DNA from: Vagococcus fluvialis bH819
Lineage (GTDB): Bacteria; Bacillota; Bacilli; Lactobacillales; Vagococcaceae
Assembly (NCBI RefSeq): GCF_900163795.1
Contig: NZ_FWFD01000007.1
Location: 207,119 to 271,118 of the forward strand
Direction: 5' to 3'
Length of the DNA stretch: 64,000 nucleotides
Part shown: positions 10,690 through 18,622 of the stretch, piece by piece
How positions within the stretch are numbered: the first letter of the stretch is position 1
Layout: each line of letters begins with the position of its first letter
The notes under the pieces: generated by a model
Database searches by the model: none
What the model was told of the DNA's origin: nothing
The model's input: the letters and a program-made list of their open reading frames with translations, nothing else
Translations under genes and position numbers: made by a program

Positions 10690-10926
10690 ACATTGAAAAG
10701 AAAAGTAGGTCAGTTGATTGATTTAGAGAGCTCGTGATTGGTGAAAACGAGAGAATTAACTGATTGAAGTGCCTCTTTGAGTAGTTTTGGTGAATCAAGT
10801 AGCTAAAAACGAGTGATAATCGTTACCTTATCAAAAGGTAGAAAGAAAGTAAGTTTCTTTTTACGAATAAAAGTGGAACCACGTGAAAACGTCTTTTAGT
10901 TGAGTAGACTAAAGGACGTTTTTTTA
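10690..10926 (+). promoter_or_regulatory. T-box riboswitch, predicted tRNA-Cys specific
   Basis: A complete T-box leader precedes cysS. Stem I carries the AG-bulge region (AGAGAGC) and the distal GGTGAAAACGAG loop. The specifier loop reads GAAG-TGC-C, and TGC is a cysteine codon, matching the downstream gene. The T-box sequence GTGGAACCACG lies at 10873-10883. The terminator stem pairs 10888-10900 with 10908-10920 and ends in a T-run. Uncharged tRNA-Cys should stabilise the antiterminator and switch cysS on. The specifier assignment is by eye. Confidence 0.88.
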
Positions 10927-10953
10927 TGTAAAAAAATGAAGGAGCTAACGATT

Positions 10954-12360
10954 ATGAAAATATACAACACATTAACTCGTTCTAAAGAAGAGTTTACAAC
11001 CATTGAGCCAGGAAAAGTTCGTATGTACTTGTGTGGCCCAACGGTTTACAACTATATCCATGTTGGAAATGCTAGAAGTACAGTGGCGTTTGATACCGTT
11101 CGTCGTTACCTTGAATACAAAGGCTATGAAGTGAATTATGTTTCTAACTTTACGGATGTGGATGACAAAATTATTAACCGTGCCCATGAAGAAGGTGTGA
11201 CAACAAGAGAGATTGCTGATAAATACATTGATGCTTTTACCGAAGATACTGGCAAGTTAAATGTCAAACCAGCTTGTATTCATCCTCGTGTTGTTGATCA
11301 TATTGATGAGATTATCGAATTTGTTGCAGCTTTAATTGAAAAAGGGTATGCTTATGAATCTCAAGGGGATGTATACTACCGTGCGCGCAAGTTTAAAAAT
11401 TACGGACAATTAAGTAATAAGAGCTTAGATGAATTAGAAGTGGGAGCAAGTCAACGAACAGGGGATGAACAAGATAAAAAAGAAGATCCTTTAGATTTTG
11501 CTTTATGGAAATCAGCCAAAGAAGGAGAAGTTTCTTGGAAATCGCCTTGGGGAGAAGGTCGTCCAGGCTGGCATATTGAGTGTTCAGTAATGGCCTCAAA
11601 ACACTTAGGTGAGACGATTGATATTCATGCTGGGGGACAAGATTTAGAGTTTCCACACCATGAAAACGAAATTGCTCAAAGTGAGGCGAAAACAGGACAA
11701 ACATTTGCTAATTATTGGATGCACAATGCGTATTTAACAGTGGGTGAAACAGGGGAGAAAATGAGTAAATCATTGAAAAACTTTGTAACAGCTCACGAAT
11801 TAATGGAAGAAGTTGACCCAGAAGTGGTACGTTTTGCTTTAGCGACAACGCATTATAGACGGCCTATGCCCTTTAATGATATTATCTTGAAAGAAGCAGA
11901 AACAAATCTCTCTAAGATTAAAGCAAGTTATAATAACGGTAATTTCCGCTTAGAAGTCTCTCAAGAGACAACTGAAGATGATGCTGTTTATTTGAAAGAA
12001 CTTACGTTAATTAAACAGCAATTTGAAGAGGGCATGGATGATGATTTCAATACAGCCAATGGGATCACAGCTGTCTATAACTTAGTTAAATGGTTAAACG
12101 CTTATTTTGAAAAAAATACTGTGTCAAAAGTTGTGATTGAAGAGGCACAAAGTTTACTAGTTGAATTAATGGCTGTTTTTGGGCTTGAATTAGGACAAAA
12201 AGAAGTGCTAGATAGTGAAATCGAAGCGTTGATTGAAGAACGTATTGAAGCTAGAGCAAACAAAGATTTTAAACGAAGCGATGAAATTCGTGACATGTTG
12301 AAAGCACAAGGAATTATATTAGAAGATACCGCTCATGGCGGAAGATGGAGTAGAATTTAA
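10954..12360 (+). CDS. cysS: Cysteine-tRNA ligase
   Basis: Class I synthetase that charges tRNA-Cys, 468 residues with this start. The HIGH motif is HVGN within [14 protein letters not shown] and the KMSKS motif is KMSKS in [10 protein letters not shown]. The zinc-site cysteine (CGPTVY), WHIECS and HHENE are also present. The frame is open upstream into the T-box terminator, where a TTG at 10900 could be miscalled as a start; ATG 10954 with AAGGAG nine bases ahead is clearly right. The stop codon overlaps the mrnC start (TAATG), so the two are translationally coupled. Confidence 0.96.
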   Translation: MKIYNTLTRSKEEFTTIEPGKVRMYLCGPTVYNYIHVGNARSTVAFDTVRRYLEYKGYEVNYVSNFTDVDDKIINRAHEEGVTTREIADKYIDAFTEDTGKLNVKPACIHPRVVDHIDEIIEFVAALIEKGYAYESQGDVYYRARKFKNYGQLSNKSLDELEVGASQRTGDEQDKKEDPLDFALWKSAKEGEVSWKSPWGEGRPGWHIECSVMASKHLGETIDIHAGGQDLEFPHHENEIAQSEAKTGQTFANYWMHNAYLTVGETGEKMSKSLKNFVTAHELMEEVDPEVVRFALATTHYRRPMPFNDIILKEAETNLSKIKASYNNGNFRLEVSQETTEDDAVYLKELTLIKQQFEEGMDDDFNTANGITAVYNLVKWLNAYFEKNTVSKVVIEEAQSLLVELMAVFGLELGQKEVLDSEIEALIEERIEARANKDFKRSDEIRDMLKAQGIILEDTAHGGRWSRI

Positions 12361-12767
12361 TGAGTGAAAAGAAAGATTATTCTCTTTTAAGTGGTTTAAC
12401 GCTAGCTTATGTAGGAGATGCGATTTATGAAATATATATTCGTGATTTTTTAATTAGATCAGGCCAAACTAAACCAAATCAAATGCACCGCATGGCGACG
12501 CAATATGTGTCAGCTAAAGCCCAACATTATTTGATAGAAGAAATGATAAAAGAAAATATTCTGACGGAAAATGAAATAACTGTGTATAAAAGAGGACGGA
12601 ATGCCAAAAGTCACACGAGTGCTAAAAACACTTCTGTATTCGTCTATAGAGCGTCTACAGGGTTCGAAGCCTTAATGGGGTATCTTCATTTGACAGATCA
12701 AAAAGAACGGTTAGAAGAGTTAATTAAGTGGTCAATTAAAAGAATAGGGGAAAAGAATGAAAAATAA
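12360..12767 (+). CDS. mrnC: Mini-ribonuclease III
   Basis: 135 residues. A stand-alone RNase III catalytic domain without the double-stranded-RNA-binding domain. In Bacillus it matures the ends of 23S rRNA. The RNase III signature is visible as LAYVGDAIYEIYIRDF near residues 14-29, with the metal-binding acidic residue. The gene overlaps cysS upstream by one base and rlmB downstream by 11 bases, a conserved cysS-mrnC-rlmB-yacP arrangement that gathers RNA-processing functions. Confidence 0.93.
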   Translation: MSEKKDYSLLSGLTLAYVGDAIYEIYIRDFLIRSGQTKPNQMHRMATQYVSAKAQHYLIEEMIKENILTENEITVYKRGRNAKSHTSAKNTSVFVYRASTGFEALMGYLHLTDQKERLEELIKWSIKRIGEKNEK

Positions 12768-13530
12768 ACATGAACAAAAGCCAAAAGAAGTTGAGCTAGT
12801 ATCATTAGAGGATGTGGTCTTTGGACGACACGCCACGGTTGAAGCGCTTCAAGCAAGAAGAGGAAATAAATTATTTATTCAAGAGGATTTAAAAAGTAAT
12901 AAAATTGAAGAATTGAAAAATTTAGCAAAAGAATTTTCAGTTCCTATTATTTGGGCACCAAAATCTAAATTAGATGATATGACGAATAAAGAAAATCATC
13001 AAGGAATTGTCATGAAAATAACACCTTATGAATATCTTTCTTTAGACGACTTATTATCAAAAAGTAAAGAAAAAGAAAATCGTTTCTTTTTAATCCTGGA
13101 TGGTATTGTTGATCCACATAATCTAGGTTCAATCATGAGAACAGCTGATGCGGTCAATGTGGATGGTATTATCATTCCTAAACATCGTGCTGTAGGAATA
13201 ACACCAGTTGTTGTTAAAACCTCAACTGGTGCCGTAGAACACGTTCCAGTGGCAAGAGTAACAAACTTAAGTCAAACGATAAAAAAATTAAAAGAAGATA
13301 ATGTATGGATTTTTGGAACAGATATGGAAGGAACGGACTATACAAACTGGAATGTTTCTGGAGATATCGCACTTGTTATTGGAAATGAAGGCAAAGGAAT
13401 GGGAGCAGCTCTAAAAAAAGAGATGGATGAAATGATTACTATTCCCATTGAAGGTCACGTTCAAAGTTTAAATGCAGGTGTTGCTGCTGGTCTGTTAATG
13501 TACGAAGTTTTTAGAAAACGTAGAAACTAA
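12757..13530 (+). CDS. rlmB: 23S rRNA 2'-O-methyltransferase RlmB (TrmH/SPOUT family)
   Basis: 257 residues. It has an N-terminal substrate-binding domain (~18-95, FGRHATVEAL) and a C-terminal SPOUT domain with a trefoil knot. The SAM-binding motifs read LDGIVDPHNLGSIMRTAD, IGNEGKGMG and SLNAGVAAGLLMYE. The enzyme methylates the ribose of G2251 (E. coli numbering) in the peptidyl-transferase P loop. YacO-type members are hard to separate from other TrmH paralogues by sequence, so the exact target nucleotide is inferred. It overlaps mrnC and is followed 17 bp on by yacP. Confidence 0.92.
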   Translation: MKNKHEQKPKEVELVSLEDVVFGRHATVEALQARRGNKLFIQEDLKSNKIEELKNLAKEFSVPIIWAPKSKLDDMTNKENHQGIVMKITPYEYLSLDDLLSKSKEKENRFFLILDGIVDPHNLGSIMRTADAVNVDGIIIPKHRAVGITPVVVKTSTGAVEHVPVARVTNLSQTIKKLKEDNVWIFGTDMEGTDYTNWNVSGDIALVIGNEGKGMGAALKKEMDEMITIPIEGHVQSLNAGVAAGLLMYEVFRKRRN

Positions 13531-13547
13531 GGAATGGAGATAACTAA

Positions 13548-14069
13548 GTGAAACGTCAGGTACTATTTGTAGATGGTTATAATATGATCGGTGCTTGGCC
13601 GTTTCTTGATAAGCTAAAAAAACAAGATAAGCTCGCTGATGCAAGAGATCAACTTTTATTTATGCTATCAAACTATGCCAAATACGAAGGTATTGAAATT
13701 ATTGTTGTCTTTGACGCACAGTTTGTACCAGGAATCCAACAAGTATATGATGAATATGGAGTTACGGTTATTTTCACGAAAGAAGAAGAAACGGCTGATA
13801 CTTACATTGAACGAGAGGCTGGAGAGAAAATAAATCCATTGACACATGTTCGTGTCGCAACAAGCGATATGGCAGAACAATGGATTATTTTTTCAAGAGG
13901 AGCTTTAAGGGTTTCAGCAAGAGAATTATACAAAGCAATTAAGTCCTCAGAAAAAAAAATCCAGACAGATACTGAAGATTATAAATTTCAAAATTTTAGA
14001 CGAAATAGTCCGTGGTCAGGAGATCAATTAGAAACCCTAAAGAAAATATTTGATGAGTTAGATAATTAG
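13548..14069 (+). CDS. NYN-domain endoribonuclease, YacP/Rae1 family
   Basis: 173 residues of the PIN-like NYN fold. Acidic active-site candidates are FVDGYNMIG (residues ~7-15), VVFDAQ and ETADTYIERE. In B. subtilis the homologue Rae1 enters the ribosomal A site and cuts mRNA during translation. The GTG start at 13548 follows an AAGGAATGGAG ribosome site. It is the last gene of the cysS-mrnC-rlmB-yacP run and is closed by a strong terminator. Confidence 0.9.
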   Translation: MKRQVLFVDGYNMIGAWPFLDKLKKQDKLADARDQLLFMLSNYAKYEGIEIIVVFDAQFVPGIQQVYDEYGVTVIFTKEEETADTYIEREAGEKINPLTHVRVATSDMAEQWIIFSRGALRVSARELYKAIKSSEKKIQTDTEDYKFQNFRRNSPWSGDQLETLKKIFDELDN

Positions 14070-14071
14070 TT

Positions 14072-14111
14072 AACTAAGAAAGAGAATGTTAGTTCTCTTT
14101 CTTAGTTTATT
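14072..14111 (+). terminator. Intrinsic terminator of the cysS-yacP operon
   Basis: Fifteen paired bases (14072-14086 with 14093-14107) around a six-base loop, followed by a short T-rich tail. Confidence 0.8.
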
Positions 14112-14174
14112 ATTTAATGGTACGATTTGTATACAGAAGAGGGAAGCGGTTTCTTTTTTAAGGGGCGTATAGGT

Positions 14175-14747
14175 TTGGAAGAGAAAGAAGTCATATTAAA
14201 TAGAGCGAAATTAGGTTGTAATGATTCGTTTGAAGTGGTTTTTAATCAATATATACCTGTAGTTTTAAAACAACGAAACTTGTATTATTTGAGAGATTTA
14301 GATTTAGATGATTGGCTTCAAGAAGGCCGTTTAGTTTGTTATCAATCATTACTAAAATATGATAGTAGTAAAAATGTAACATTTGGTTTATTTTTTAAGA
14401 TGAATTTTAATCGCCATATTATTAGTTTGTTAAGGCATCAAGAAGCTCAAAAAAGACGTATATATCGATACACAGATTCTTTAGATTCTAAAATGAATTC
14501 ATTTGGTGAATGTATTAGTCGAGGGACTGAAGATTATCGTGCAGATACAAGTATAAAATATATTTATGTCAGAGAGTCATTAGAAAAATTACCTGAGCAA
14601 TTATCAAAATTTGAACAAAAAGTTTATCATTATACTTTATCAGGAATGAGTATTGAGGAAATATCAGATATCACAGATATTTCACAGAGAAAAATTTTAT
14701 TTGGCTATAATCGTTTAAAAGTAAAATTAAAAAAACAAATATTATAA
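14175..14747 (+). CDS. SigH/ComX-like sigma-70 family factor
   Basis: 190 residues with this start. Region 2 covers roughly residues 15-90 (DLDDWLQEGRLVCYQ) and a C-terminal region 4 helix-turn-helix lies at about 145-190 (GMSIEEISDITDISQRK). There is no region 1.1 or 3, so it is a small alternative factor. Its place after yacP matches sigH in Bacilli, which controls competence or transition-state genes. The frame opens at TTG 14127, but TTG 14175 has AAGGGG ten bases ahead and gives the expected N-terminus. The targets here are unknown; a competence role is inferred. The 160 bp to veg holds only the veg promoter. Confidence 0.78.
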   Translation: MEEKEVILNRAKLGCNDSFEVVFNQYIPVVLKQRNLYYLRDLDLDDWLQEGRLVCYQSLLKYDSSKNVTFGLFFKMNFNRHIISLLRHQEAQKRRIYRYTDSLDSKMNSFGECISRGTEDYRADTSIKYIYVRESLEKLPEQLSKFEQKVYHYTLSGMSIEEISDITDISQRKILFGYNRLKVKLKKQIL

Positions 14748-14859
14748 GAAAAGGACAACTCTCTCTTCTATTATCAAAATTAATAAGATCAATTTAAAAA
14801 TAAGTAAATAATTAAAATTAGCTGAATCTATTGCTAAAGTATGTGTATTATGATAAAAT

Positions 14860-14888
14860 TTGAAGTTTTTTATAAAATATGTTACAAT
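14860..14888 (+). promoter_or_regulatory. Sigma-A promoter of veg
   Basis: TTGAAG, a 17-bp spacer and TACAAT end 19 bases before the veg start. An overlapping extended -10 (TGATAAAAT at 14851-14859, with TTGCTA 17 bp upstream) may be a second start site. veg promoters are among the strongest known in Bacillus. Confidence 0.65.
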
Positions 14889-14907
14889 GTTATTCGAGGT
14901 GAGTTGG

Positions 14908-15168
14908 ATGGCAGCGAGTATTTTAACAATCAAAAAAGAGCTAGAAAACAAAATAGGTAGTCGAATTACCTTAGTCGCACAGACAGGTAGAAAGCGACAA
15001 ACTGAACGTAGTGGTATATTATCAGAAACATATCCTTCTGTATTTATTGTTGATTTAGATCAGGATGAGAACGCATTTGAAAGAGTATCATATAGCTATA
15101 CTGATATTTTAACTCGTGCAGTAGAGGTCCAATTTGCAGATGGTGTGCAAGAAGAAATTATAGGTTAA
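14908..15168 (+). CDS. veg: Veg family protein (DUF1021)
   Basis: 86 residues, the full length of this conserved small beta-barrel-like family. In B. subtilis Veg stimulates biofilm matrix genes and is abundantly expressed. The family's conserved core SRITLVAQTGRKRQTERSG is intact. The frame extends up to 14860, but ATG 14908 has GAGGTGAG about six bases before it and gives the family's usual N-terminus (MAASILTIKKEL). Monocistronic, with its own promoter; a terminator follows. A link to the TasA-like locus far downstream is not supported by anything visible. Confidence 0.93.
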   Translation: MAASILTIKKELENKIGSRITLVAQTGRKRQTERSGILSETYPSVFIVDLDQDENAFERVSYSYTDILTRAVEVQFADGVQEEIIG

Positions 15169-15230
15169 TAACTAAATATGATGAGTTGGCTAATATCGGA
15201 TGATAGGTTGTAGCTCGTCACATATAAAAT

Positions 15231-15270
15231 AAAAAAGATAACTACTTAATTAAGAAGTTGATCTTTTTTT
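15231..15270 (+). terminator. Intrinsic terminator after veg
   Basis: A nearly perfect 40-nt palindrome (AAAAAAGAT...ATCTTTTTTT) centred on CTTAATTAAG, with two mismatches. It ends 24 bases before the phosphatase start. A weaker GATGAG/CTCGTC hairpin precedes it. Confidence 0.7.
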
Positions 15271-15293
15271 ATTTTTTTAGAAAGGTGATTGAT

Positions 15294-15767
15294 ATGGTAA
15301 AAGTATTATTTGTCTGTTTAGGTAATATCTGTCGTTCTACTATGGCAGAAGCAGTATTTCGGGACAAAGTGATAAAAGAAAACTTAGATGCTGAGATTCA
15401 TGTCTCGTCAGCTGCTACAAGTAGTTGGAATTTAGGGGATTCACCGTATAAAGGGACAAGAGAAATATTGGATAGAGAAAATATTAGTTATGAGGGGATT
15501 TACTCTTCTAAAATTACACCAACAGAATTTGAAACATATGATTACATTATTGGTATGGATGAGAGCAATATAGATAATTTACTCGAATTAAATCCATCTC
15601 CCAAAAATAAGGAAAAGATTCATTTATTTTTATCAGAGAGTATTAAAGAAGTCAGAAAAGTAGTACCAGATCCATATTATACTGGAGATTTTGAATTAAC
15701 CTATAAGTTGGTCAATTTAGGAACAGATAAATGGCTCGAAAAAATTAAACAACAAATAAACGGCTAG
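15294..15767 (+). CDS. Low-molecular-weight protein-tyrosine-phosphatase
   Basis: 157 residues. The catalytic P-loop CLGNICRS (CX5R, with the nucleophile Cys near residue 8) opens the protein, and the general-acid loop DPYY comes near residue 125, as in all LMW-PTPs. It could dephosphorylate tyrosine kinases of the CpsD/PtkA type or arginine-phosphorylated proteins (the YwlE type); Thr or Ile after the loop cysteine decides this in YwlE, and here the loop reads GNICRS, which leaves both open. ATG 15294 follows an AAAGGTGAT ribosome site; the longer frame from 15258 is unlikely. Confidence 0.9.
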   Translation: MVKVLFVCLGNICRSTMAEAVFRDKVIKENLDAEIHVSSAATSSWNLGDSPYKGTREILDRENISYEGIYSSKITPTEFETYDYIIGMDESNIDNLLELNPSPKNKEKIHLFLSESIKEVRKVVPDPYYTGDFELTYKLVNLGTDKWLEKIKQQING

Positions 15768-15793
15768 GAATTTTTCCTAACCGTTTATTTTAA

Positions 15794-16792
15794 TTATTTA
15801 GTTGATTCAGTTGTTTCTTCTTTTTTTTCAGATTTTTTGTCATCTTTTTTGTCTGATTTTTTATCTTCTTTTTCTTCTTTTTTAGGTAAGTAAGGATCTA
15901 AGATTTTCTTGAATTGATCATCAGTAATTTTAACGTTAGCTTTTTCTAATTCTTTACCAAGAACTTCTTGCGTGAAGGCTGGATCAGCCATTTTTGTTTC
16001 TTCAGTAATTTTTTTCAAGTCTTTTTCATATTTCTTGTAGTCGTTACCTTTTTTCTGGTTTTTAACCATTTTTACAATGTAGAAAGAGTCTGCTCCAGTT
16101 TGCATATTTTGAGATTCAACAATCCCAGAAACTTTATCATCTTCTAATTTGTAAGCTTCTTGTTTTACTTGCTCAGGAACTAAAATACCTTCTGGTTTGG
16201 TAACCATAGTAGAATCGAAAGTTACTTTTCCACCGTCTTTTTTAGAAGCTTCATCTAAAGAAACTTCTTTTGCTACAGCTGTAAAATCTTTGCCATCATT
16301 AACATCTTTTAATGCTTTTTCAGCATCTTCTTTTTTATCAAATGCCATTATTTGAGCATCTACGCTAGGATGGAAAGTAGACCATGTTTCTTTTAAGTCA
16401 GCATCAGTAATTTTTAAGTGTGATTTTAACATTTCTTTAAATGCTAATGTACTCTTAATATTTTCTTTGTACGTTTTAATATCTAAGTTATTTTGTTTTA
16501 ATAAATCTTCAAATGCTTTTTTACCACCATTTTGTTCTTGAACTTTATCAAATTCTTTATCGATTGCTTTTTGATCCACTTTATCACCATAAGCTGCATC
16601 GGTTACTTTATTAACGATCATTCCTGTTAATACTTGGCTTGATTCTGGAGATTTTTTAAGTTCAGAATATAATTCGTCCTCAGAGATTTTGCCACCTTTC
16701 ATAGTAGCGATATCTTTACCACCTGAACATCCAGCAAGTGTAAGAACTCCTAAAAGAGCTACAGCTGCTAATTTTAATGATTGTTTCTTCAT
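15794..16792 (-). CDS. prsA: Peptidylprolyl isomerase PrsA lipoprotein
   Basis: 332 residues. A foldase anchored outside the membrane that helps exported proteins fold after Sec translocation. The N-terminal signal ends in the lipobox LAGC, so Cys ~22 would be lipid-modified. A parvulin-type domain lies near residues 130-235, flanked by the chaperone-like N- and C-terminal helices. The final ~35 residues are almost all Lys, Glu and Asp, a low-complexity tail. ATG 16792 is preferred; a GTG 12 bases upstream lies against the AGGA site. It lies downstream of hit and ytxH on the same strand, with a 168-bp gap that should contain its own promoter. Confidence 0.93.
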   Translation of the reverse strand: MKKQSLKLAAVALLGVLTLAGCSGGKDIATMKGGKISEDELYSELKKSPESSQVLTGMIVNKVTDAAYGDKVDQKAIDKEFDKVQEQNGGKKAFEDLLKQNNLDIKTYKENIKSTLAFKEMLKSHLKITDADLKETWSTFHPSVDAQIMAFDKKEDAEKALKDVNDGKDFTAVAKEVSLDEASKKDGGKVTFDSTMVTKPEGILVPEQVKQEAYKLEDDKVSGIVESQNMQTGADSFYIVKMVKNQKKGNDYKKYEKDLKKITEETKMADPAFTQEVLGKELEKANVKITDDQFKKILDPYLPKKEEKEDKKSDKKDDKKSEKKEETTESTK

Positions 16793-16930
16793 AATTATTT
16801 GCACGTCCTATTCTTCTTAATTTTTAATTTGAATTACTATAATTGCATCACGACTAATACTATATCATATAATTCTTTTGAAAAATACGGAATTCAAAAA
16901 AATTTCATATAATAAACACAAGTTAACAAT

Positions 16931-16961
16931 AATAGAACAATTAATACTATATTGTTCTATT
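16931..16961 (-). terminator. Hairpin overlapping the ytxH stop codon
   Basis: An 11-bp perfect stem (AATAGAACAAT with ATTGTTCTATT) reaches into the stop codon. No long uridine tract follows on the minus strand, so it may protect the 3' end rather than terminate. Confidence 0.4.
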
Positions 16962-17325
16962 ATTTTATGCTATTACTAAAATCAGTTATTTCTGTCTCGA
17001 TTTTTGCAATCTGTTTTTTCATGTCTTCTAATCGGAATTTTGTTTTGAAATCAAATCTATCCAAACTCTTTTGAGTTCCTTCAATAAATTCAGGAATCAT
17101 TGTTTCTGTTAATTCTTGAAGGTGAGACGCGTGAAATCGGACGTCATCAGAGCTTGTTTTAATATCTTTTAATAACTGAAAGGTATCATCAAGTTCCTCT
17201 TGAATTTTTTTTCTAGTTTCTTTACCAGATCTTGGCGCAAGCAACAAGGCAGCAGAGCCACCAATAATTCCTCCAATCAAAAGTCCTTTAGCGAATTTTT
17301 TTCCAGAAAATTTTTTCTTAGTCAT
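16960..17325 (-). CDS. YtxH-domain membrane-associated protein
   Basis: 121 residues. The N-terminus has a short glycine/alanine-rich hydrophobic segment (~12-30, GLLIGGIIGGSAALLLAP) typical of YtxH/DUF948-like envelope proteins, followed by RSGKETRKKI and a helical, coiled-coil-prone cytoplasmic or wall-facing region. No enzyme motif is present. The start overlaps the end of hit by 8 bases, so the two are translationally coupled; hit-ytxH-prsA order is common in Lactobacillales. Confidence 0.85.
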   Translation of the reverse strand: MTKKKFSGKKFAKGLLIGGIIGGSAALLLAPRSGKETRKKIQEELDDTFQLLKDIKTSSDDVRFHASHLQELTETMIPEFIEGTQKSLDRFDFKTKFRLEDMKKQIAKIETEITDFSNSIK

Positions 17326-17749
17326 TTGTAATTGTCTCCTCTATTAATTTAGCCATAGCAACCATATCTTCAGTTGAATATTTATCACCATTATTAGAAA
17401 AAGTAATAGAAAAATCATCTTTTTCACTATAACGAGGGATCAGATGAATGTGTGAATGAAAAACAGATTGATAAGCAAGCTCTTTATTATTATTGATTAA
17501 GTTAAGACCTTTCATCTCAGGGAAAGATTTTTCTAATCCACGAGAAATTTTAGGGACTTTAGAGAATAAAAGGCTAGCGATTTCTTCATCGTATTCAAAA
17601 ATGTCAGTCACATGTTTTTTTGGAATAACAAGGGTGTGACCTTTCGTTGTTTGAGTAATATCTAGAAAAGCATAGACATCATCATCTTCATATACGGTGT
17701 AGCTTGGTATTTCGCGATTAATGATTTTACAAAAAATACAGTCTGTCAT
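17318..17749 (-). CDS. hit: HIT family nucleotide-binding hydrolase
   Basis: 143 residues. The histidine-triad motif reads HSHIHLIPRY near the C-terminus and the zinc-like CIFCKI motif is at the N-terminus. Such proteins hydrolyse nucleoside phosphoramidates or dinucleoside polyphosphates. A TTG precedes the ATG directly; ATG 17749 with AGGAGG nine bases ahead is the likely start. First gene of a hit-ytxH pair, divergent from ecsA. Confidence 0.92.
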   Translation of the reverse strand: MTDCIFCKIINREIPSYTVYEDDDVYAFLDITQTTKGHTLVIPKKHVTDIFEYDEEIASLLFSKVPKISRGLEKSFPEMKGLNLINNNKELAYQSVFHSHIHLIPRYSEKDDFSITFSNNGDKYSTEDMVAMAKLIEETITND

Positions 17750-17829
17750 CAAAAAGACCTCCTTTAATTATAAAATAACCTTACCACAAATAGATTTAAA
17801 AATGAATGCAATAATAGACAAAAATAGGA

Positions 17830-17856
17830 ATACCTAATAAAAAGGTATGCTATAAT
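17830..17856 (+). promoter_or_regulatory. ecs promoter with an inverted repeat in the spacer
   Basis: An extended -10 (TGC TATAAT, 17848-17856) lies 29 bases before ecsA. There is no good -35; instead ATACCT/AGGTAT arms (17830-17835 and 17843-17848) occupy that region and could be an operator. Confidence 0.5.
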
Positions 17857-17885
17857 TTATAATAGAATATTATGGAGGATAAGAT

Positions 17886-18620
17886 ATGAGCTTAAAAATA
17901 GAACATGTTACAGGAGGCTACGGTCATATTCCTGTGTTAAAAGATATTAATTTTGAAGTTAATGCTGGTGAAATAGTAGGATTAATCGGCTTAAATGGTG
18001 CGGGTAAGAGTACAACAATCAAACATATTATTGGTTTATTGACTGAACAAAAAGGATCAATTATGGTAGATGGTAAAACGCTAAAAGAAAATCCTGAGGA
18101 CTACCGAAAAACAATTGGCTACATTCCAGAAACACCTATTCTTTATGATGAATTAACATTGAGGGAGCATATTGAAATTACAGCAATGGCTTATGATATT
18201 CCAATGGATGAAGCGATGAAACGCGCGGAGTCATTACTTAAAACCTTTAGATTAGAAAATAAGTTAGACTGGTTTCCAGCTCACTTTTCTAAAGGAATGA
18301 AGCAAAAAGTCATGGTGATGTGTGCTTTTCTAACAAAACCTAGTCTTTTTATTATTGATGAACCTTTTTTAGGTTTAGATCCCTTAGCAATTAACGCCTT
18401 ACTAGAATTAATGAAACAAATGAGAGATGAAGGTGCCGCTATTTTGATGTCAACGCATATTTTAGCGACAGCGGAAAAATATTGCGATCGCTTTGTCGTC
18501 CTTCATGATGGGGAAGTTCGAGCAATTGGTTCGATGAATGAGTTAAGGCAAGAGTTCCAATTACCTGATTCTTCTTTAGATGATATTTACATCTCATTAA
18601 CGAAAGAAGTGGAGGCTTAA
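17886..18620 (+). CDS. ecsA: ABC transporter ATP-binding protein EcsA
   Basis: 244 residues with Walker A GLNGAGKST, signature-like loop FSKGMKQKV, Walker B LFIIDEPF and the H-loop STHIL. It pairs with EcsB, two bases downstream. In B. subtilis EcsAB affects secretion, competence and proteolysis by RasP; the transported substrate is thought to be peptides. The location next to hit and prsA is conserved across Firmicutes, which supports the assignment over a generic ABC protein. Confidence 0.9.
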   Translation: MSLKIEHVTGGYGHIPVLKDINFEVNAGEIVGLIGLNGAGKSTTIKHIIGLLTEQKGSIMVDGKTLKENPEDYRKTIGYIPETPILYDELTLREHIEITAMAYDIPMDEAMKRAESLLKTFRLENKLDWFPAHFSKGMKQKVMVMCAFLTKPSLFIIDEPFLGLDPLAINALLELMKQMRDEGAAILMSTHILATAEKYCDRFVVLHDGEVRAIGSMNELRQEFQLPDSSLDDIYISLTKEVEA

Positions 18621-18622
18621 GT

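Noticed and set aside
10900..10953. Upstream TTG start for cysS
   Set aside because: It lies inside the T-box terminator and adds residues not found in CysS; ATG 10954 has a proper ribosome site.
15794..15900. Lys/Glu-rich end of PrsA as a frameshift
   Set aside because: The frame is continuous to a proper stop and such charged tails occur in other lactobacillal PrsA proteins.
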